A stretch of 18,764 nucleotides of DNA from CALMEH01 sp964548225 (GTDB taxonomy: Bacteria > Acidobacteriota > Blastocatellia > Pyrinomonadales > Pyrinomonadaceae), in assembly GCA_964548225.1 (NCBI GenBank), contig CAZJQP010000093.1, forward strand, positions 1-18,764. Direction: 5' to 3'. This document shows positions 12,703-18,764 of the stretch, piece after piece. The notes beneath the pieces were generated by a model that had not been told where the DNA came from, ran no database searches, and saw only the letters and a program-made list of their open reading frames with translations. The position numbers were made by a program, and so were the translations under genes. Positions within the stretch are counted from its first letter, which is position 1, and every line of letters begins with the position of its first letter.

Positions 12703-15700
12703 TTATTTAACGAAAATCGAAGGAATTGCCAAATCGCCCGACGTGCCGAACTCGCGTGTTTTGACGAGTCCGCCGGCACTTTGGCGAAGCGTCCATCTGC
12801 CGGTTTGGAAAACGGAAGCATCGAGCCGATTATCGCCGTCGAAATCGCCGAGCAGAGCAGAACCGCCGCCGTTTTCGATGGTTGAAATTTCACCCGTGCG
12901 GCTGTTGCGGATTGTCCAAACGCCTTCGGAGTAAATTGCCAAATCAGCACGGGCATCGCCGTCGAAATCGCCCATCATTGCCGAATCGTTTGTGCCGTTG
13001 CCGAATTTAACGGTAACGGTTTTGCCCGTCGAACTCAGCAAGATACGCCACGTTCCGCTTGATTTAACGTAAGTCGTCAAATCGGCTTTGCCGTCCGTGT
13101 CGTAATCGCCAACCAACGTAACGCCTCCTTTGTCGGTATTTTCAGAAGCAATTTCAATCGTTTTGCCGTCCGTGCTTTGCAGAATTCGCCAACCGCCCGA
13201 AGTCCGCACGATTAAATCGGCTTTCAAATCGCCGTCCGCATCTGCCGGAACAGGAACGTCGCCATCCGTGCCGTGTCGCCGGACTTGCAAATCGTTGGTC
13301 GCCGAATTCCAGATATACCAAGTTCCTTCCGAAGCGCGGAAGACGGCATAATCCGTAATTCCATCGCCATCGAAATCAGCCGGAGCAAGCATATCGGTTG
13401 GCAGACCGAAGGCTTGCTTGGTTGATTTATTATCCGAACTGCGGTTAATCATCCAGGTTGATTTATCGGCGCGGAAGACTGAAATATCAGTTCTTCCGTC
13501 GCCATCGAAATCAAACGGAGCTTTATCGAAATACGTTTCATTCGGATTGAGCAAATCGTTTTCGCCCGAAGCAATAAAGTCGGCATCGGTAACGCTTTCG
13601 CCCAAATTGATAACCCGTGTCGGTGAGTCGAAGATGTATTGTTTCGCCGAAACTGTAATTGTTACGGTTTGTCCTGCTTCGACATCTTCAAATTTGTAGT
13701 AACCGAAGGCATTTGTCTGAGCCAGACGCGAATTGCCCTGTGAATCGGTCAAAACGAGTCTTGCACGTCCGATTCCCTGACCATCAGACCTCACCACACG
13801 ACCGCCGACATTTACACCTGCCGCCAACGGTGCGAGATTACCTGCCGCCCATTGCGAGAAGGCGGAAACGCCCGGCGCGGTTGCGGTATTGGTTGCATCA
13901 TTAACCGAACCGCCCGCGTAAGTCGTGGTTGTCATTCCCGAACGACGGAGAACTTGATAAGCGGTTTCCGTGCCATTGACATCATAACCCGGCGAAACAT
14001 CAAGATAGGTGAACGAAATATCCGCCACCAAATCGCCGGTTTCGGTAACATCCCAATAACGCGAAGCCGATTGCGCGGGATCTGCGCCCGTCAGATTGCT
14101 GTCAACCGCAAACACCGTCAAAGCCGAAGGAACGGTATTGACTGCCGTAACATTGGCGGTGAACGGCGAATATTCTTCGCCCACCAAATTTCCGCCCGAC
14201 AGCGAACCGTTCGGAGTCGTGCCGACCGGGAAAGTAAATGTTCCGGTGGTGCAGAAATCTTTGCGGAAATTACCAATGACATAATTGGTCGCCCCCGCAC
14301 CCGTAACGGTTGCATTACAACCGAGCGTTAAGGTATTTGCACCTGTATCGGAAATTCCGGTCAATGCCAGATTATTGGTAACGGTTACATTGCCGCCAAG
14401 CGTATCACCGCCGCCGAAAGAGGCATTGTAATACGTTCCCGAACCGCCCGTGCCGTTAAGCAATTCATCCGCACCGACTTCCGGCGGATTTTGCCGCGCA
14501 TCATTATCATAATCAACCGATGCAAAGCCGGTGATACCGTCGCCCAAAAGCGGCGTGGTCGCGCCGTTCAAGTGCAAGTCGTTGAGCGGATTGACATAAA
14601 CCGGGTCAATGTCTTGCGAGTTGGCATCATCACCGATTGCCGTCTGCCAAGCAGTGAACAAGTCATAGTCAGTTCCCGATGTAGTTGTCAATGAACCGCT
14701 ACGGAAACCGCCGTCGTTTGCGCCGGTTGAGAAGTATGCGTTGTAGTTGGCATCGAGGTTAGTGAAAGTTGTCGTAACCATACCAACGGCATAACTTTCA
14801 GCCGCCGCGCCGCCGCCCGAAGCGATTTGCGATGTATAGACAATGTTGTTCTTCATCTCAACGGTCGGGTCAGTGCCGGTAATGGCGACACCGTAGCTCG
14901 GTGTTTGTCCGGCAACCGCACCTCTGTCGCCGGTATTGGCAATCGAGTTGTGATAGAGCCGCGTGCTTGAGCCGGTTGCGCCGACAACATAGATACCTGC
15001 CGGAATATCGGGCGAAGTCGAAGGCGCGGTTACGCCCGTAATCATATTGTTGCGAATCGTATTTGCGCCGCCCGTTGCTCCGGCAACTGTAATACCTGCC
15101 GCCGAAAATCCGGTTGTGCTGAGACTTGCCACACCGTTGATTTTATTTCTTTCAACCAGCGCATTGATAACGCCGCCCGATGTCGTAGTCGTTGTATCAA
15201 TCAATTGATTGCCGACAGCGATGCCTATACCGTCTGCCGATTCGTTGGTCGAAATGCCGTTGATGCTGTTTTCGGTAATCTGAACGCCGTTCTCGTTAAA
15301 GACAATGATACCGATGCGGCGGATGCGGTCAGCCGTGATGTCCGAGGTTTCGTTCATCGTAATGACCGTTCCCGTATTCTGATTCGGCGCGGCTTGTCCG
15401 GCTGAGTAGATGCCGAAGACGGAGCGTTTGACCGAACAATTTTCAACGCGGTTGTTGTTGTTCGGTCCCGTAGCGGCTGTTCCCGGTGTTGCACCGCCTA
15501 ACGAAATGCCAAGCAAGGTTGTCGTCGGGTCTTGTCCGAGAATATTGATGTTTTGGATGGTGTTGTTCTGTGCGCCGTTTGTGGCGTTCGAGGCAACCGA
15601 CATCACGACTGCCGAAGTTCCAGTGTTGGTGTTTTGAATAGTCAATTCACGAAGCGCAGGATTTCCGCCGACGACGTTATCAAACAACGAAGCCGCCGTT

Positions 15701-18700
15701 GAGCCGTCAAACCGCACGCGGTCTGCGCCGTTGAGTCTGATTAACGCGCCCGCGTTCGTGCCGGTAATCGTGCGCGGTGCGCCGCTCGGTTTGATAAGAA
15801 TTGTGAATGGCGACGCAAATTCATTTAACGCCACCGTTCCCAATTCGCCCGTCAAATCGGTCGTCAAGTTAATCGTGATATTTCCGGTAACTTCCGCACC
15901 ATTGATAAATTCAAAGATACCGCCCGTATTGGTCAACGAAGTGTATGTTTCGCCCGTGCCGACGTTATACGAACCGCTTGCCGAACCGACAATCGTATAT
16001 TGATTCGGTGTAGTCGGCGGAGTCGTTACGGTATTGACATTCGTTCCCGTAAATCCGGCACTCGGATTCGAGGCAAGATTGCCAAGCGTGTCTTGCGCGA
16101 CAACAAAGTAACGGATAACATCGGTTGCGACAACGCCGCCAACCAATGAATTGTCAATCGTGCAGTTCCAAACGCCGTTCATTACCGTTCCACTCGAAAG
16201 CGAACACGCCGTCGAGAAGTTTGTTCCCATATTCTTGTTAAAGTAGATGCGCGGTGCATTTCCGCCTGTGGCAACGCCCGTGTTATCGGTAATCGTAACG
16301 CTCAAGATTCTATTCGCCACGCTGGAAGTATTCAGCAAAGCCGTATAAGTAATATTCGGAGCGGCGAGGTCAATGCCGACAAAGTTTCCGGCATCCGCGC
16401 CAATGTCAACGGGAGTTAAACCGCTACGGGTTTGTCCGTCGAAATCGAGCGTTACACCTAAGTCCACACCGTTTCCTTCGGCAACCGTCGGATTTGTCGG
16501 ATGCAGATGCAAATCAGGTGTGGCGTTGGTCGGGTCGTTGTATTGCGGGTTCGATTCAAAACTCGCCGCATCTTGTCCGACTGCCGTTCTCCACGCCGCA
16601 ATATCGGCGACGTTGGCACTGTTAAAGAATCCGAAGACCGCGCCTGAGCCGTTGGCAAAATAGAGATTGTTATTAATGGTCAAGCCCGTCGGGTTCGGCG
16701 TAGTTCCGTTAATCTTAACGGCATAGTTCGAGCCGCTTGAGCCGCTGTTGTTGCGGGCATTAAAGAAAATGTTGTCGCGGAAACTGCGCGTATTGACGGT
16801 TTGCACTCCGTTAAAGGCGTAAGACGCACCCGTTCCGGCGGTTGGTGCGCCGCCGATATAGACGCTGTTATGGAAAAATTGATTCGTTCCGAGGACTTCA
16901 TTGATACCTACGATACCCGTCGTTGATGAGTTGCTTGCCACGCCGCCGAGTGCGTTGGCAATTCCTGCACCGAGCGCAATCATATTGTTGCGATATTGCG
17001 TAGTTCCGCCCGCCACACGAATTCCGTTGACTTCGGCAGTCGTGCTAGTGGTGGACGCAAGCAGATTATAAATAAAGTTACGTTCCACGACGTTTGCCGT
17101 GCTTCCGGTAAATTGAATACCCGTAACGACACTTGCCGCCGTTGCATTCGTATTGGTTAAAGTGTGAATCGTGTTTTGGGAAAGTGTGTGATTCGGAGTT
17201 GCAGTAGTTATATTGATACCAATTACCGAAGCACCTGTCGTCGTTCCTGTTCCGATGTTGGTAGTCAAATTTCTAACTGTATTTGAAGTCAATGCCGCCG
17301 GAGCTAAACTGGTGAACATACCGACGACCTGCGAAGCCGTTCCGGTTGCATTTAAGGAAATCGAGTTGGCAACCGTTCCGCCGACATTATTGGAAGTCGC
17401 CGTCCATGTTGCCGTGCTACCTGTAAACGCTCTCATTCCATAAACCAAAAACGTGCCTGACGCGCCGAGATTCGTTACCGAGATGCCGCCGATGTTATTT
17501 GTGTTTGATGTCCACGCATTCGACGAGAAATTGTAGATACCGTAAACGTCGGTTGCCGATGTGGTAGTTGTCGAAAACGTCAGCGAACCCGTTGCCGATT
17601 GGCTTCCGATGGTATTGCCGTTTGAAATCAAATTCCCTTCTTGAAGCAAAATTCCAATAAACGGGCTGGAGGTGCTGGTGCTACTTCCCGTTACGCCCGT
17701 CATACTGACTGCCGCGACCGTGTTGTTATTAATATTTGAAGTCGTTCCGGTCGAGATGCCGTTGTGAACAATTCCAACGAATTTTGCGCCCGTTCCCGCA
17801 CCGGTCAAAGTATAAACTCCGGTTTGCGTGTTTGAAGCATATCCGATGATGTTTCCGGTAACGGTCATACCTTGCACACCGCTTGTCGTTGTTGCGCTGC
17901 TCAAGTCAATGCCTCTATGAGCAGAGCCTGTCGTCCACGTTCGTGTTGCTGTTTGATAAAAACGATTATTGGTAATTGAAAATGTATTACAGCCACCATT
18001 GACCGCTACGCCGGAACTTGTTACCGCCGCGCCGAAATAATCAAAGATATTGTTGTTGTCAATAATCAAACCGCTGTTGCCGATTGCCGTTGTTGTCGTC
18101 GAGCCGTTACATAAAATCCCTTTGGTCGGAAGATTTGCGCCTGCGGGACCGATATTGTTGTTTGAAATCGTGTTGCTATCGTTTCCGTTTGCCGTAACCG
18201 CGTCCGTGCTGAAAAAGATTGTTCCGCCGTTGGTGGCAACCGACATTGTTCCCGAACCTTGAATGTTCGCGTTGGTAATTGTATTGCCCGTTGCGCCGCC
18301 GATAAATCTTATTGTCGAAGTTCCCGAAGTTGCCGAAACGGTCGTATTGGCAATCGTCAACGAGTCGCCGCCCGTGTTGATGCCGTTAATGGTTACGTTG
18401 TCCGCGCCGCTGAAATCAATCATCGGATTGCCGGCGGTGGTTGCGCCGGAAATTGTTCGCGCCACGCCTCCGACGGGTCTGACTAAGACAATACTGTATG
18501 AAGCCGCCCCGACACCGCTGGCGTTAAGGAGGGCGGTTGCCGTGCCTTCGGAAGTATCGCCGCAAACCTCAACCGCGATTGCGCCGGTATGCGTTCCGGC
18601 GTTGATTGCCGCAAATGCCGCGGTGAGCGTGGGATACGCCGTCGGTCCCGGACCGATTAACGAGGCTTCGACCTCGATTGGTCCTGCCGTGTCGCAAACG

Positions 18701-18764
18701 CCGATGGCAAAAAACTGCGTGGCTGTCTCGTTCCGCGCATAACTTCCTACGATCGAATTAAAAT
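12703..18764 (-). CDS. Giant secreted beta-helix/FG-GAP repeat protein (5' end beyond window)
   Basis: The frame is open from the stop at 12703 to the right edge, so at least 2,019 residues are visible and the N-terminus is missing. A GTG at 18463-18465 is not the real start: upstream codons continue a domain-like sequence (AYPTLTAAFAAINAGTHTG). Module 1 (edge to about 16370) is a parallel beta-helix rich in NNTI/NNNI turns, ending VDIGADAG. A beta-sandwich-like linker (about 16370-15980) follows. Module 2 (about 15970-14450) repeats the same plan, from GETYTSLT through PRTITG to EVGADEL. Then come a beta-rich segment (to about 13830), a carboxypeptidase-regulatory/Cna-B-like domain (about 13830-13560; GGRVVRSDGQGIGRARLVLT) and six FG-GAP repeats (DFDGDGRTD type, Ca-binding Asp) with a partial seventh, consistent with a propeller. 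It is probably cell-surface or secreted; binding partners are unknown. The type is common in Acidobacteriota. Confidence 0.85.
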   Translation of the reverse strand, partial: FNSIVGSYARNETATQFFAIGVCDTAGPIEVEASLIGPGPTAYPTLTAAFAAINAGTHTGAIAVEVCGDTSEGTATALLNASGVGAASYSIVLVRPVGGVARTISGATTAGNPMIDFSGADNVTINGINTGGDSLTIANTTVSATSGTSTIRFIGGATGNTITNANIQGSGTMSVATNGGTIFFSTDAVTANGNDSNTISNNNIGPAGANLPTKGILCNGSTTTTAIGNSGLIIDNNNIFDYFGAAVTSSGVAVNGGCNTFSITNNRFYQTATRTWTTGSAHRGIDLSSATTTSGVQGMTVTGNIIGYASNTQTGVYTLTGAGTGAKFVGIVHNGISTGTTSNINNNTVAAVSMTGVTGSSTSTSSPFIGILLQEGNLISNGNTIGSQSATGSLTFSTTTTSATDVYGIYNFSSNAWTSNTNNIGGISVTNLGASGTFLVYGMRAFTGSTATWTATSNNVGGTVANSISLNATGTASQVVGMFTSLAPAALTSNTVRNLTTNIGTGTTTGASVIGINITTATPNHTLSQNTIHTLTNTNATAASVVTGIQFTGSTANVVERNFIYNLLASTTSTTAEVNGIRVAGGTTQYRNNMIALGAGIANALGGVASNSSTTGIVGINEVLGTNQFFHNSVYIGGAPTAGTGASYAFNGVQTVNTRSFRDNIFFNARNNSGSSGSNYAVKINGTTPNPTGLTINNNLYFANGSGAVFGFFNSANVADIAAWRTAVGQDAASFESNPQYNDPTNATPDLHLHPTNPTVAEGNGVDLGVTLDFDGQTRSGLTPVDIGADAGNFVGIDLAAPNITYTALLNTSSVANRILSVTITDNTGVATGGNAPRIYFNKNMGTNFSTACSLSSGTVMNGVWNCTIDNSLVGGVVATDVIRYFVVAQDTLGNLASNPSAGFTGTNVNTVTTPPTTPNQYTIVGSASGSYNVGTGETYTSLTNTGGIFEFINGAEVTGNITINLTTDLTGELGTVALNEFASPFTILIKPSGAPRTITGTNAGALIRLNGADRVRFDGSTAASLFDNVVGGNPALRELTIQNTNTGTSAVVMSVASNATNGAQNNTIQNINILGQDPTTTLLGISLGGATPGTAATGPNNNNRVENCSVKRSVFGIYSAGQAAPNQNTGTVITMNETSDITADRIRRIGIIVFNENGVQITENSINGISTNESADGIGIAVGNQLIDTTTTTSGGVINALVERNKINGVASLSTTGFSAAGITVAGATGGANTIRNNMITGVTAPSTSPDIPAGIYVVGATGSSTRLYHNSIANTGDRGAVAGQTPSYGVAITGTDPTVEMKNNIVYTSQIASGGGAAAESYAVGMVTTTFTNLDANYNAYFSTGANDGGFRSGSLTTTSGTDYDLFTAWQTAIGDDANSQDIDPVYVNPLNDLHLNGATTPLLGDGITGFASVDYDNDARQNPPEVGADELLNGTGGSGTYYNASFGGGDTLGGNVTVTNNLALTGISDTGANTLTLGCNATVTGAGATNYVIGNFRKDFCTTGTFTFPVGTTPNGSLSGGNLVGEEYSPFTANVTAVNTVPSALTVFAVDSNLTGADPAQSASRYWDVTETGDLVADISFTYLDVSPGYDVNGTETAYQVLRRSGMTTTTYAGGSVNDATNTATAPGVSAFSQWAAGNLAPLAAGVNVGGRVVRSDGQGIGRARLVLTDSQGNSRLAQTNAFGYYKFEDVEAGQTVTITVSAKQYIFDSPTRVINLGESVTDADFIASGENDLLNPNETYFDKAPFDFDGDGRTDISVFRADKSTWMINRSSDNKSTKQAFGLPTDMLAPADFDGDGITDYAVFRASEGTWYIWNSATNDLQVRRHGTDGDVPVPADADGDLKADLIVRTSGGWRILQSTDGKTIEIASENTDKGGVTLVGDYDTDGKADLTTYVKSSGTWRILLSSTGKTVTVKFGNGTNDSAMMGDFDGDARADLAIYSEGVWTIRNSRTGEISTIENGGGSALLGDFDGDNRLDASVFQTGRWTLRQSAGGLVKTREFGTSGDLAIPSIFVK
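12706..13545 (-). other. FG-GAP/VCBS propeller domain at the C-terminus of the giant protein
   Basis: Six Asp-rich calcium-binding-like loops are readable in order: DFDGDGRTDISVFR, DFDGDGITDYAVFR, DADGDLKADLIVR, DYDTDGKADLTTY, DFDGDARADLAIY and DFDGDNRLDASVF. Each is followed by a W-containing strand (TWMI, TWYIW, GWRIL, TWRIL, VWTIR, RWTLR). The last strand, LAIPSIFVK, may close the ring with the first blade, giving a seven-bladed integrin-like propeller. Confidence 0.75.

Noticed and set aside
13852..14331. 159-codon plus-strand frame opposite the giant protein
   Set aside because: It is antisense to a well-supported domain-bearing gene, Arg/Ile-rich with no recognisable domain; explained by codon bias of the true strand.
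12703..18465. Complete 1,920-residue gene starting at GTG 18465
   Set aside because: The reading frame continues open to the right edge, and the upstream translation continues the beta-helix module, so the gene is 5'-truncated by the window instead of starting there.

Overview
The window (18,764 bases) looks like chromosome of an Acidobacteriota member, most likely class Blastocatellia. This is inferred from a carboxypeptidase-regulatory-domain (Oar-like) TonB-dependent receptor of about 1,100 residues, a very large secreted beta-helix protein ending in FG-GAP/VCBS repeats with the 'DFDGDG..D..VFR' signature, and a secreted S9 peptidase. Many genes also lack a clear Shine-Dalgarno site. No tRNA, rRNA, CRISPR array, transposase or phage gene was seen.

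Layout, left to right. A plus-strand S9 prolyl-oligopeptidase-like enzyme (123-2468) converges on a minus-strand block that fills the rest of the window. A purine/pyrimidine hairpin lies between the converging ends. The minus-strand block, in its own 5'-to-3' order, starts with the C-terminal 2,019 codons of a giant beta-helix/FG-GAP surface protein (12703 to beyond the right edge). It continues with a 1,097-residue Oar-like receptor (9219-12512), a deoxyhypusine-synthase-like protein (8174-9130), a 548-base non-coding stretch, and a heme oxygenase (7035-7625) overlapped by a small single-heme c-type cytochrome (6779-7048). Next come an 824-residue TonB receptor (4080-6554), a 24-residue Lys/Cys micro-ORF (3988-4062), two paralogous small Cys-pair proteins (3772-3981 and 3563-3766), and a ChaN-like heme-binding-family protein (2529-3428).

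The most coherent system is the stretch 2529-7852: heme oxygenase, cytochrome, TonB receptor, micro-ORF, Cys-pair proteins and ChaN-like protein. It reads as a heme/iron acquisition locus. Upstream of the heme oxygenase is a sigma70-like promoter (TTGACG, 17 bases, TAGATT). A Fur-box-like palindrome lies just downstream of its -10 element, across the predicted transcription start, as expected for iron repression. The model is import of heme or an iron chelate by the receptor, periplasmic handling by the ChaN-like protein, and cytoplasmic ring opening by the oxygenase. The roles of the three tiny Cys-containing proteins and the cytochrome are unknown; they are the best candidates for undescribed components.

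The right part holds surface and uptake proteins with no visible link to heme. The giant protein contains two copies of one beta-helix module, then a Cna-B/carboxypeptidase-regulatory-like domain, then a C-terminal FG-GAP propeller. Several intergenic gaps carry long inverted repeats of distinct composition: homopurine/homopyrimidine (two related copies), a CACGAAA type, and a GATAATTGATA type.
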